A DNA stretch of 64,000 bases. Source: Pyrodictiaceae archaeon (lineage in GTDB: Archaea > Thermoproteota > Thermoprotei_A > Sulfolobales > Pyrodictiaceae). Below are positions 9,192 through 17,029 of this stretch, in pieces; positions within the stretch are counted from its first letter, which is position 1; each line of letters starts with the position of its first letter. Below the pieces are notes generated by a model. That model was not told the DNA's origin and searched no databases. It saw nothing but the letters and a program-made list of their open reading frames with translations. The DNA lies in NCBI GenBank assembly GCA_027046265.1, contig JALTZF010000098.1, forward strand, positions 9,792 to 73,791. The letters are read 5' to 3'. The position numbers were made by a program, and so were the translations under genes.

Positions 9192-10576
9192 TCTTTTATC
9201 ACCTCACTAATTGCTTCAACGAGTTTATCTATGTGCTTCATAGAGTGGAGCTCGGTTACGCAAAATAGGCATTCATTGCTCTTTTCTGGCCAGTAACGGT
9301 CCAGGCTTAGGCCGCCAAGAATCCCCCTCTTCTTTAGCTCTACGTGTATGGCCTTGTACTGCTTGGGGAATCTTGTAGTGAACTCTTTGAAGAACTCTGA
9401 CTCAAAAACTGGTGCTTCAACACCTATCTCGGACAAGCGCTTGGCTAGGTAGTGGCTTCTAAGCCATATACTTTGTGCAAGGTCTCTTAGGCCTCTCCCC
9501 CCGAGGAGTGTGAGGTAGGCAGCGGCTGCAACAGCCATTAATGCCTCATTAGTGGTTATGTTTGACGTAGCCTTCTCTCTACGTATATGCTGCTCTCTAG
9601 TCTGTAGGATCATTGCGAAAGCTCTCCTGCCCTCAGCATCCCTAGTTAGGCCTATTATTCTTCCTGGCATCTGCCTCACAAGCTTCCTATCCCACCTCAC
9701 AGCAAATATGCCAAGACCAGGCCCACCGTAGTTTAGCCCTAAGCCTAATGGCTGACCTTCAGCAACAGCTATATCTGCACCATAGCGTCCAGGCGGCTTT
9801 AGTAAGCCTAAGCTTATAGGCTCAAACTTGACTATGAAGAGAGCACCCTTCTTGTGCGCTGCATCAGCCATGGCTTCAACATCTTCTTCTATGCTTCCCA
9901 GAAAGGATGGATTCTCAACATACACTGCAGCAGTTTCATTATCTATCTTAGACTCTAAATCGCCTAATGATACTCTACCAGTATGCTCATCATACCTAAC
10001 AGATACAAGCAGGGCATTCTTACCATAGAGCCAAGTCTCTACAACACGTCTATACTCTGGGTGCATATGCTCTGGGACAAGTATCTTCCTCTTCTTAGTA
10101 ACCCTTAAAGCCATAAGGAAAGCTTCTGCAACAGCTGTACTACCATCATACATTGATGCGTTGACAACGTCTAACTCTACAAGATCAGCTATGAGGCTCT
10201 GATACTCGAAAAGAGCCTGCATTAGTCCCTGGTTTATCTCTGCCTGATAGGGCGTGTAAGCAGTAAGGAACTCTGGCCTAGAGATAATGTAGTCAACTAG
10301 CGCAGGCACAAGATGGGGGCACCATCCGCCACCAAGGAAGGGTGGAGGGTCAATGTACATAGTGTTTTTAGACAAGTACTTCTCAACAGTGAGTCTGAGT
10401 TCCCACTCCGATAGCATCCTATCAAATCCTGCACGCGGAGGCTTATCCAGTATAAGGTTATGAGGCACGTCACGGTAGAGTTCAAAGGCATCACTTATAC
10501 CCATAACGCTAAGGGCCCTAGAACGATCTCTATCACTACTGGAGGGAGCCCAATGGATAGGCCTACTAGAACCCAA
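9188..10576 (-). CDS. gcvPA: Glycine dehydrogenase (decarboxylating) subunit 1
   Basis: 462 aa, the N-terminal-half subunit of the split P-protein, working with the adjacent GcvPB. Typical blocks are FLGGGWCPHLVPALVDYI, TPYQAEINQGLMQALFEYQ and ASMYDGSTAVAEAF. A TTG start at 10576 is used because the PSSSDRDRSRALSVMGISDAF segment corresponds to the conserved N-terminal helix of GcvPA. The ATG at 10504 would remove it. It is the first gene of the gcvPA-gcvPB operon. Confidence 0.94.
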   Translation of the reverse strand: MGSSRPIHWAPSSSDRDRSRALSVMGISDAFELYRDVPHNLILDKPPRAGFDRMLSEWELRLTVEKYLSKNTMYIDPPPFLGGGWCPHLVPALVDYIISRPEFLTAYTPYQAEINQGLMQALFEYQSLIADLVELDVVNASMYDGSTAVAEAFLMALRVTKKRKILVPEHMHPEYRRVVETWLYGKNALLVSVRYDEHTGRVSLGDLESKIDNETAAVYVENPSFLGSIEEDVEAMADAAHKKGALFIVKFEPISLGLLKPPGRYGADIAVAEGQPLGLGLNYGGPGLGIFAVRWDRKLVRQMPGRIIGLTRDAEGRRAFAMILQTREQHIRREKATSNITTNEALMAVAAAAYLTLLGGRGLRDLAQSIWLRSHYLAKRLSEIGVEAPVFESEFFKEFTTRFPKQYKAIHVELKKRGILGGLSLDRYWPEKSNECLFCVTELHSMKHIDKLVEAISEVIKE

Positions 10577-10796
10577 GACGTTAACCCCTCACACTAGAAC
10601 GTCATGAGCAAAGAGCTAATCCAATGATAACACTTGTTCAACACTAGGATAAAGGCTTTATCGAAGTTAATAACGCGGCTCAACTACCCCAGGGCACATA
10701 GACATCACAGTGTACTCAGTAGGCATGACTCCTATCATCGCCATATGCTGTTCCACACGTTAAAGCGAGAATATGAATAATGAAAGGCCCGCAAGG

Positions 10797-10874
10797 TGGA
10801 GCCGCCGCCGGGATTTGAACCCGGGACCTCCGCCTTACCAGGGCGGCGCTCCAACCAGGCTGAGCTACGGCGGC
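10797..10874 (-). tRNA. tRNA-Thr(GGT), CCA encoded
   Basis: Cloverleaf read by hand: acceptor GCCGCCG/CGGCGGC, D-arm GCTC/GAGC, anticodon arm CCGCC-CTGGTAA-GGCGG with anticodon GGT, and T-arm CCGGG-TTCAAAT-CCCGG. The discriminator is T, as usual for archaeal tRNA-Thr. The mature part is 75 nt (10800-10874) and the CCA end is encoded at 10797-10799. There is no intron. A weak TATA-like TTAATC lies about 28 nt upstream. The tRNA directly follows an HTH-like open frame on the same strand. Confidence 0.97.
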
Positions 10875-11097
10875 ACCCAGAGTCTATGGTTGTGAGTACC
10901 TGGATTAAGTCCTTTGCTGTTAGAACTGAAAGTAGTTTGCCGAGGAGCAACTGGCTGACATTCCTCTTCCCGTTGGCTATCATGTTCGCATACGCGCTAG
11001 TTATGCCGAGCTCCCTGGGTTTGATGCCCCGCACCTTCCACGCATAGAGAAACAATGCCCTAGACAGCTCGGGGCCCAAGATATCACACATAGACAA
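10875..11097 (-). pseudogene. HTH-domain fragment, integrase N-terminus-like, abutting tRNA-Thr
   Basis: The 120-aa track frame (10735-11097) reads through tRNA-Thr; only its first ~74 residues, up to the tRNA 5' end, look protein-like. They resemble the N-terminal helix-turn-helix region I associate with archaeal tyrosine integrases (ALFLYAWKVRGIKPRELGIT, then NGKRNVSQLLLGKLL). No catalytic R-H-R-Y region follows. A good TATA element (GATATAACC on the minus strand near 11130) suggests it is transcribed towards the tRNA. It could be a relic of an integrated element or a small HTH gene using the tRNA as its 3' end. The TTG at 11097 or ATG at 11091 would start it. Confidence 0.45.
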
Positions 11098-11276
11098 GTT
11101 ATACCACCAAGACCAACGGAAAAGAGGGGTTATATCTCACTACTTTATTTAGGTTATTTATCTGACATGAGCACGTACATAAATATAATGGTTTTGAGGC
11201 TTATTTAAAAGAGCATATTATCGAAAACCCTATAAGTCAGCTGGTTGTTAAGGTTAGTCTTACATGGCGGTTGGAA

Positions 11277-11441
11277 CCCGCCGTAGCTCAGCGGCAGAGC
11301 GCCCGGCTGTAGGTGGGGTCTAGGCCCCCCGCGCACCCAACGCCCCCGAAGGGGGCGTGGATGAGGGTGCGTCGGCCCATAATGGGGGCCTAGGAAGCAG
11401 AGACCGGGCGGTCCGGGGTTCGAATCCCCGCGGCGGGACCA
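11277..11441 (+). tRNA. tRNA-Tyr(GTA) with 90-nt intron, CCA encoded
   Basis: Acceptor CCCGCCG/CGGCGGG with the C1-G72 pair diagnostic of archaeal tRNA-Tyr. D-arm is GCTC/GAGC, anticodon stem CCCGG/CCGGG and T-arm CGGGG-TTCGAAT-CCCCG. Discriminator is A, with CCA encoded at 11439-11441. The anticodon GTA is at 11309-11311. Removing an intron after position 37 (11313-11402) gives a 72-nt mature tRNA with a seven-base loop CTGTAGA. Confidence 0.96.
11313..11402 (+). other. tRNA-Tyr intron (canonical 37/38 position)
   Basis: The 90-nt insert lies between G37 and A38 of tRNA-Tyr. It is GC-rich and folds into stacked helices: TAGGCCCCC with GGGGGCCTA, then CGCACCC with GGGTGCG, capped by the hairpin GCCCCC-GAA-GGGGGC. 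The outer helix next to the exon stem fits the bulge-helix-bulge substrate of the archaeal splicing endonuclease. No homing-endonuclease frame is present. Confidence 0.9.
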
Positions 11442-11628
11442 TGCCCGGTCCGCTCTACACTAGTACAACCCGGCTTCTACTATCTTACTCTGTCTCCGTA
11501 TTTGGTGTTCCTCATGTTCAATACCAGGACTGTCTTTCTTAGCCAATAATAGTTTCGGCAATAGGTTTGTATATTGTTGCCTCGTATTCTAAACATATAG
11601 AGGTTTTGGTTAGAGAGGTGTTATCGCT

Positions 11629-12012
11629 ATGGACTTTATCAGTGTTGGTTTGGCTGCAACAGTTAATGCGACGAATACTACTTTGGTAGAGAATATTGCC
11701 TCCTTTGCATCGAACCCTACTGCTTTGGCGAGTTTTGTTATACAATTCTTGTTAGGCTTAGGTGCTGGTTATTATATGGCTAAGATTGCTAAGTACATAG
11801 TTGCATTGATTGCGATATTTATTCTAGGTGCACTTATAGGTGCTTGGGGTGTTAGTGGCTCAGTTGAGGATGCGTTAAAGAATCTTGGTGCGAGTGTTGC
11901 GGAGAGTAAGGATGCTATTATTAGTATTATGAAGGCATTTGGTTTTGTCTTGGTGGGCCCAACAGCTATGGGGTTTATTGTCGGTATACTGCTTGGGCTT
12001 TTAAGGAAGTAG
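11629..12012 (+). CDS. Small membrane protein (FUN14-like?)
   Basis: 127 aa with hydrophobic segments at about residues 30-50, 54-75 and 101-126, and a short N-terminal lead. The glycine-rich helices (FLLGLGAGYYMAKIAKY, VGILLGLLRK) recall archaeal FUN14-domain proteins, but I cannot confirm this without a profile search. AT-rich TATA-like stretches lie upstream (about 11570 and 11598). It is followed 30 bp later by the PUA-domain gene. Confidence 0.6.
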   Translation: MDFISVGLAATVNATNTTLVENIASFASNPTALASFVIQFLLGLGAGYYMAKIAKYIVALIAIFILGALIGAWGVSGSVEDALKNLGASVAESKDAIISIMKAFGFVLVGPTAMGFIVGILLGLLRK

Positions 12013-12043
12013 CTGTGTTTGTAGGCTATTCGTGGTGCTATTA

Positions 12044-12532
12044 ATGAGGCTGAGGAAGCCTACAGTAGAGGAGCTAGAGTTTTTGCGGGGTATAGCAGAC
12101 TACCAGTTTGGCTATCCGGCAGGGGACTTATTGATAACTGATGAAGTTATTGTGGGTGTTTCCCCCGCTACACACAGGATAAGAGAGGTCTATGGCGAGG
12201 AGGGGCTACTGGCTGTTTTGCGTGCACATGACTATTTCTACTCACTGTCTTTAGCGGGGGCAAAGAGGCTACTAAAGCTTCCTCCGCCAAGGCTCCGTGC
12301 TTTTATAAAGACTTCAGCTGATAAGCTTCCCTCAAAATCTATACCATGCAGATTAGTTAGCTATGTTGACCCATATCTTTATGCAGGAGAGGAAGTTATA
12401 GTTATTGACTCTGATGGTAGGCTTGTCGGTGTTGGTAGGCTTAGACTTGCACCAGTAGAGATTCATGAACAGTTTTGTAGAGGGGAAGCAATTAGACTGA
12501 GAAAAGTCGTAGAGTCTAATGCCCTGGGTTGA
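12044..12532 (+). CDS. PUA-domain protein, detached C-terminal part of archaeosine TGT
   Basis: 162 aa. The N-terminal part (IADYQFGYPAGDLL, then RIREVY and the segment around AHDYFYSLSLAGAKRLL) matches the pre-PUA segment of archaeal tRNA-guanine transglycosylase. The rest (CRLVSYVDPYLYAGEEVIVID, RLVGVGRL) is its PUA domain. PUA binds the tRNA acceptor end so that G15 in the D-arm can be reached. The catalytic protein encoded at 13337-14917 lacks this part, so the two probably act together. The ATG at 12044 is chosen; GTGs at 12032 and 12035 are alternatives. Confidence 0.75.
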   Translation: MRLRKPTVEELEFLRGIADYQFGYPAGDLLITDEVIVGVSPATHRIREVYGEEGLLAVLRAHDYFYSLSLAGAKRLLKLPPPRLRAFIKTSADKLPSKSIPCRLVSYVDPYLYAGEEVIVIDSDGRLVGVGRLRLAPVEIHEQFCRGEAIRLRKVVESNALG

Positions 12533-12565
12533 GCATGCACTAGCTGGTAAAATGGTGGTAGCATA

Positions 12566-13309
12566 ATGGGGTATAAGGTCTACGTTAATAAGTCTATTAA
12601 GGTGTTTTATGACGAGGATATGGAGGGTAGTGACCTTCTCATAACTGGCTTTAAGGGGTTTGGTGCTGTTGGATATATAACTACATTACACTTAGTTGAG
12701 AAGCTTAACTGCAAGCTTGCTGGATATATTGTAACAAAGTATATGCCGGAAGAGGTTACACCAGATAATAAAAACAACTTAGCGGCAGCATTTACCATAT
12801 ACTCATGCAGTCTCAGCAATCACAAGGCAGTCATTATAGTCAACCATGACGTTCCTCTACCTCAGGAGAGAACGAGGTTTGCTGAAACCCTGGTGAAATG
12901 GGCTAAGAACATTGGTGTTCATGAAGCCGTGCTAGTTGGAGGGTTTGACTCAAGGTTCAAGGAGGGCAGTGAAGTGCTACGATGGATAGCAACTAGTCAT
13001 TATCAAAAGCAGTTAGAAGAGCCGCGAATGCAGCAAGGCCTTTATGTTATAGGGCCACTCGCCCTTGTATTATTGCATGCTGAGATATTAGGCCTACCAG
13101 CTGTTGCTATATTACCGTATGCGGAGGCTTCAAGGCCTGATCCTCGTGCTGCAGCTATTGCTGTTAAAAGGATAGGGGAGTTGTATGGCTTTGAAGTGGG
13201 AGTAGAAGATTTACTTGAAGAGGCTAGAAAGATTGAAGAAATGATAAACATGCTTGAAAAACAGCAGCGAGAAACAATGATGCCAAGTAGTGAGCGTGTT
13301 TACATGTAA
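12566..13309 (+). CDS. PAC2-family protein (proteasome-assembly-chaperone-like)
   Basis: 247 aa. The start SDLLITGFKGFGAVGYITTLHLVEKL and the later VLVGGFDSRF and LPAVAILPYAEA blocks are the hallmarks of the archaeal PAC2 family, related to eukaryotic proteasome assembly chaperone 2. Members form ring-like trimers. Their role in archaea is uncertain, since some bind proteasome precursors weakly. The C-terminal helix (VEDLLEEARKIEEMINML) is typical. It follows the PUA gene by 33 bp in an apparent + strand unit and converges with tgtA. Confidence 0.85.
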   Translation: MGYKVYVNKSIKVFYDEDMEGSDLLITGFKGFGAVGYITTLHLVEKLNCKLAGYIVTKYMPEEVTPDNKNNLAAAFTIYSCSLSNHKAVIIVNHDVPLPQERTRFAETLVKWAKNIGVHEAVLVGGFDSRFKEGSEVLRWIATSHYQKQLEEPRMQQGLYVIGPLALVLLHAEILGLPAVAILPYAEASRPDPRAAAIAVKRIGELYGFEVGVEDLLEEARKIEEMINMLEKQQRETMMPSSERVYM

Positions 13310-13336
13310 TCTAGGCTCTTTAGTCTTTTCAACTTC

Positions 13337-14917
13337 TTATTCGCATGATTCTAGCGTGTTGACCTTTATTTCTATACCTTTACTCATAGCTTTCTTGTGT
13401 ATGTGCTTTGTTAGTATTTCAGTCCAGGGTTCAGTTTTGCATGAGATTATTTCAATGGTTTGATACTTGTTGTATTGTAAATACTCTACTACACGCCTAG
13501 CTGTTTCCTCTATAACTTCAGTTGCTAGCTCATAGTTAGCCTCAAACTGTGATAGAGGGTAGGTTTCTGAAAGCTCTTCAGGTACAATACCTATATATGG
13601 TGCATAGCCTAGGACGTGTACAACTTTGTCCTTCTTTACTTGCTTATAGAGCTTTGAGCGTATGAAAGGCTTTACTGTTTTTGTTATTGGTATTAGTACT
13701 GCTTTTGACTCTTTGCGGCTCTTGTACCTTTTGAGAAGAGACTCGTGGTGTTGTAGTAGTTTTGGATGAGCCATGCTTTCTACGCCATAGAGGAATACTC
13801 CTCTAGCCTTACTGCCTTTTGTACGTGGTGAGTGCAAAGCAATGTATCTAGCGTATGCCCTGCGGAATTTTGTGAAAGCCTCTTTTATGGATGGATGCGA
13901 TGTGCTTCGTTCCTCAAGAAGCTCCCATAGCCTGCCCTCTCTTATGGCTTGTTTTACCTCGTCTATAGTGGTTCTTAGGACGTAAAGGTTGTGTAATGCT
14001 AAAAGTTTTACTCTCTCGTCACGTGGCATCTGGCGTAGCTCTTGTGGCGTGTACTTGCTGCAGACTGGGCAGTTACAGGGGAAATATTCTAGTTCTTCAA
14101 GTCTATATGTCCTTGTTTTTGTCATATATCTATTGTCTCTAGCGTACAGTATGTATGATGCTGAATCAAAAAGATCCACGCCTAGAGCTACCGCGTAAGG
14201 GATAATCATCGGATGGCCTGCCCCAAACAAGTGGAGCGGTATACTCCAGGGAACTCTTCGTCTCACAGTGAACACCATGTCGAGGAGTGTAGAGTACTCA
14301 TAACGCTCAAGAAGGACTGTCGGGCTACCCAGCGCTAAGAGCTTGTATGGTCCTACGAGTCTCGTTGAGCGCACAGCACTGTTTTCCAGTAGGTCTATGT
14401 AGAACCCTCCTTGTATTGGTAATGTCCATACACGTTTCTCTGGATCTATGTAGTTTAAAGCGTCATGTGCACGTCTAAGTGTCTCCTCTACACTATAGAC
14501 AGCTTGTGCTCTATCCCTAGCATTGCCGGTGGGGACATCTAGTATTACAGCAATGTCACTACCTATACTCTTTTCGAACTCCACGACCTCCCGCGGGGTA
14601 ATCTCAACTCTTCCATACTCTAGTATTTGATATGCCCCTGAATCCGTCATCACAATGCCATCAAAGCCTAATATGGTGTGCACACCTTTCTCAAGGACGA
14701 GATTCTTCATACGTTTCCAGAGTAAGTATGCATTAGTTATGACTGCTTTGAAACCAACGTTTTTGACATCGACAACAGGAACTTCCTGCCGAACTATGTC
14801 TATTACTGGTAGCAGTGCTGGTGTCTCTAGCCATCCATGAGGCGTATAGAGTCTCCCTATACGCGCAGCAAGATCCTTGTCTCTTACTTCGAAAAAACCG
14901 GGCTCAATACCTTTCAA
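13337..14917 (-). CDS. tgtA: Archaeosine tRNA-guanine transglycosylase, catalytic part
   Basis: 526 aa. It exchanges G15 of tRNA for preQ0, the first step of archaeosine formation. The TIM-barrel core shows MTDSGAYQILEYG (nucleophile/base-binding Asp), GSPTVLLERYEYSTLLDMV and the zinc site FPCNCPVC...ALHNLYVL. The C-terminal ~130 residues correspond to the C1 domain, but the frame ends without the PUA domain, which is encoded separately at 12044-12532. The TTG start at 14917 overlaps the SmAP stop (TTGA), so the two genes form an operon. Confidence 0.93.
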   Translation of the reverse strand: MKGIEPGFFEVRDKDLAARIGRLYTPHGWLETPALLPVIDIVRQEVPVVDVKNVGFKAVITNAYLLWKRMKNLVLEKGVHTILGFDGIVMTDSGAYQILEYGRVEITPREVVEFEKSIGSDIAVILDVPTGNARDRAQAVYSVEETLRRAHDALNYIDPEKRVWTLPIQGGFYIDLLENSAVRSTRLVGPYKLLALGSPTVLLERYEYSTLLDMVFTVRRRVPWSIPLHLFGAGHPMIIPYAVALGVDLFDSASYILYARDNRYMTKTRTYRLEELEYFPCNCPVCSKYTPQELRQMPRDERVKLLALHNLYVLRTTIDEVKQAIREGRLWELLEERSTSHPSIKEAFTKFRRAYARYIALHSPRTKGSKARGVFLYGVESMAHPKLLQHHESLLKRYKSRKESKAVLIPITKTVKPFIRSKLYKQVKKDKVVHVLGYAPYIGIVPEELSETYPLSQFEANYELATEVIEETARRVVEYLQYNKYQTIEIISCKTEPWTEILTKHIHKKAMSKGIEIKVNTLESCE

Positions 14918-15372
14918 GATAGTTGTTCTCCCCTCTTCTTTTTCTCAAGATACTCTTTCAGCAAGTAGCTTACCTTAGCTGCAAGCGTACCACTACCCTC
15001 TACACCATGCTCACTAACCCTAATGGTGTTATATATTAAGACAACACCAGCATCATCATAGACTCTAATCCCGTCTGGGCGTATACCCAGCTTCTTGACA
15101 ACGTACTCAGCAAACTCGCGCGGATTAAAGACCGTAGTTTCATAGGCCCTAATTTCAGCAATAGTCTTGCCGCTTAATACTAGTATTGGTATCTTACTTT
15201 CTTGGCCAACATCTACTTCTGTAAGTAACAGGTTAAGGTCTGGATAGTCGAAATCTTGTAGAACCCCCTTATATGTTCGTCCATCAACAAGTATTACTTC
15301 AATAGTTTTTCCTACAAGCCTGCTTAGTTCGGACTGTAGCTTTCTACCAGTTTGAGGCATGTATGCAACCAC
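14914..15372 (-). CDS. Sm-like archaeal protein, SmAP3 type
   Basis: 152 aa. The N-terminal ~75 residues are an Lsm/Sm domain (LSRLVGKTIEVILVDGRTYKGVLQDFD with the IAEIRAYE Sm2 block). The ~75-residue C-terminal extension (FAEYVVKKLGIRPDGIRVYDDAGVVLIYN) is characteristic of crenarchaeal SmAP3, whose structure is known from Pyrobaculum. Such proteins form heptameric or 14-mer RNA-binding rings. It is transcribed with tgtA, and divergent from rpo8. Confidence 0.85.
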   Translation of the reverse strand: MVAYMPQTGRKLQSELSRLVGKTIEVILVDGRTYKGVLQDFDYPDLNLLLTEVDVGQESKIPILVLSGKTIAEIRAYETTVFNPREFAEYVVKKLGIRPDGIRVYDDAGVVLIYNTIRVSEHGVEGSGTLAAKVSYLLKEYLEKKKRGEQLS

Positions 15373-15464
15373 TATTCAGACACCATATCCACTACCAGCA
15401 TCTGGTAAACTAAGAGTTTTTAGTCTATACAGCAGAGTCAGCATAGAAGAGGGAGAAGTGGATA

Positions 15465-15836
15465 ATGGCAGGCGGGACGGTGTACGCTGGTAGTGGCACA
15501 ATTGAAAATGTAAGGAAGCAACTCATACCAAAAATGTATGTGGCAACATTTGTAGACAAAGAGAACAATATTATTATAGAATTTGATGTGCATGAAGACC
15601 TTGTAGTTTATAAGCCAGGCCAAAAAGTATCAGTAACAATATCTAAGTCATTACCAGAATACAAAGAAGGAGAAGACTACGTTGTCCATGCAACAGTTGC
15701 CGCAATAAAAAGAGAGGAAAACAAGCTTAAGTATTTGCTATCCGCAGGCGGACTCTTATTTGTCGTCACCGCTGAAAACGAGTTGCAACTCACTCCTACC
15801 GAAAAGGTGTACGTTAAAGTATCAGAAGAAGAGTAG
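15465..15836 (+). CDS. rpo8: DNA-directed RNA polymerase subunit Rpo8 (RpoG)
   Basis: 123 aa. It matches the crenarchaeal Rpo8 subunit, homologous to eukaryotic RPB8: a small OB-fold protein with ISKSLPEYKEGEDYVVHATV and a C-terminal LTPTEKVYVKVSEEE. Rpo8 is found in Crenarchaeota and Korarchaeota but not in Euryarchaeota, so it is also a taxonomic marker. It binds near the secondary channel of the polymerase. Monocistronic and divergent from smap3-tgtA. Confidence 0.88.
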   Translation: MAGGTVYAGSGTIENVRKQLIPKMYVATFVDKENNIIIEFDVHEDLVVYKPGQKVSVTISKSLPEYKEGEDYVVHATVAAIKREENKLKYLLSAGGLLFVVTAENELQLTPTEKVYVKVSEEE

Positions 15837-16085
15837 CCTATTAAATACATGAACAGAAATAGAAGTATAATTTGATTTGTAGGTTTTCGTAGCATTACAC
15901 CTCTAGCACTTATACAACGCATCTTAATAGTTCACTTAACTCCAGGATAACCTACTATCGATTGTAGGACAATACTAGGTTCCAGTTTTGTTTCAGCCAG
16001 CTCAGTTTCATAGACGTATTCTTAATGTTTGCAATAGTGGTAGTCATGTCCAGTGCTCTCAGGGGCGTTGAGAGGAGCAAAGTTC

Positions 16086-16868
16086 ATGAGTAGCCCCAGC
16101 AATAGGCTAGCACCAGTAGTTATACTCATACTTGCAGCTTTGTATATGCTAGCTACTATTATGGATCAGATAGTGCTAACAATTGTTCACATTGATGGAG
16201 GATTATTCTTGAAGGTATTCATAATAATAGTCATTGTAGCACTAGTCAGCTATTTAGGTAACAATATAAGCAAAGTAGCATCTTCAAGAGAGACTTGTTA
16301 TAAAGTCTTCACTGCAAGGTATGCACCAAGAACAATGATCTTAAATGATACCAGTAAATTCGCTAGAATACTTGAATCGCTAAGCAAAAGGAAAGACCTA
16401 GTCTCACTAAGGTATAGTATACGTGGCCGAGATGCCACATTATGTATAAAGCACAGAGGCTTACAGCCCGTGGAACTTCTCGCAAGTCTAGTAAGTACGT
16501 ATACCCGCACAATAAACATAGTACCAGAGAAAACAAAGTGTGTATTTCAAGAGTTTAGCGACTCTACAGACCTCGTAGCTAAGCTTAATAATATTATCTC
16601 CAAGCTGAATAACACGATAATAGTTAACTTGTCTATATTCACAATACCAACAAATAACACGGATATAGACAAGTTCATACACATAGATCTAGGTAATGAA
16701 CCCCTCTATTCACGAAAAATGGAGAAATTAATTAAGGCAATTAACAAGCTTGACAAATCCGAATACAACATTGTTATTGTAGGTGTTGACCGTCAAATAG
16801 CAGAGCTTTTTGCTGAAATATTACTCGAAAGAATAAGGGTTAATACGTGCTACATACTGTACTCCTAA
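16086..16868 (+). CDS. Hypothetical protein with two N-terminal membrane helices
   Basis: 260 aa from the ATG at 16086, which has a good Shine-Dalgarno (GAGGAG) twelve bases upstream; the track start at 16053 is a GTG. Two hydrophobic helices (about residues 9-30 and 38-56) are followed by a ~200-residue soluble domain, likely cytoplasmic, with alternating beta/alpha segments and the ending YNIVIVGVDRQIAELFAEILL. I do not recognise the family. It has no conserved catalytic motif that I can see. The ~210 bp upstream are AT-rich and carry no gene. Confidence 0.6.
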   Translation: MSSPSNRLAPVVILILAALYMLATIMDQIVLTIVHIDGGLFLKVFIIIVIVALVSYLGNNISKVASSRETCYKVFTARYAPRTMILNDTSKFARILESLSKRKDLVSLRYSIRGRDATLCIKHRGLQPVELLASLVSTYTRTINIVPEKTKCVFQEFSDSTDLVAKLNNIISKLNNTIIVNLSIFTIPTNNTDIDKFIHIDLGNEPLYSRKMEKLIKAINKLDKSEYNIVIVGVDRQIAELFAEILLERIRVNTCYILYS

Positions 16869-16964
16869 GTAAACTTATCACCATAGACAAGAAAGAGCCC
16901 ACTAGGCTTCTTCTACTATTAAGGGAGCAGTGGTGGGGCCGCCGGGATTTGAACCCGGGACCAC

Positions 16965-16987
16965 GGGGTTATCCGCCCCTTTAGTCA
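16965..16987 (-). other. tRNA-Pro intron 2 (in 3' anticodon stem)
   Basis: A 23-nt insert in the 3' strand of the anticodon stem. Because CCCC flanks it on both sides, the excision point may lie anywhere from 38/39 to 42/43. Its GGGG can pair with either CCCC copy, which may hold the splice-competent fold. Confidence 0.7.
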
Positions 16988-16998
16988 GGGGTCCCGAG

Positions 16999-17029
16999 TC
17001 GGGCACCCTCCCCCTAAGGGATGGGTGTA
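16999..17029 (-). other. tRNA-Pro intron 1 (non-canonical, before position 32)
   Basis: A 31-nt insert between anticodon-stem base 31 and loop base 32. It folds on itself (CACCC with GGGTG, then TCCC with GGGA). The position is non-canonical but of a kind known in crenarchaeal tRNAs. Boundaries have no sequence ambiguity on this reading. Confidence 0.75.

Noticed and set aside
10796-11047. 83-aa + strand ORF
   Set aside because: Antisense of tRNA-Thr and the HTH fragment; the opening PPPGFEPGT string is the usual false peptide from a tRNA T-arm.
11357-11542. 61-aa + strand ORF
   Set aside because: Lies over the tRNA-Tyr 3' exon and its downstream spacer; no homologue-like features.
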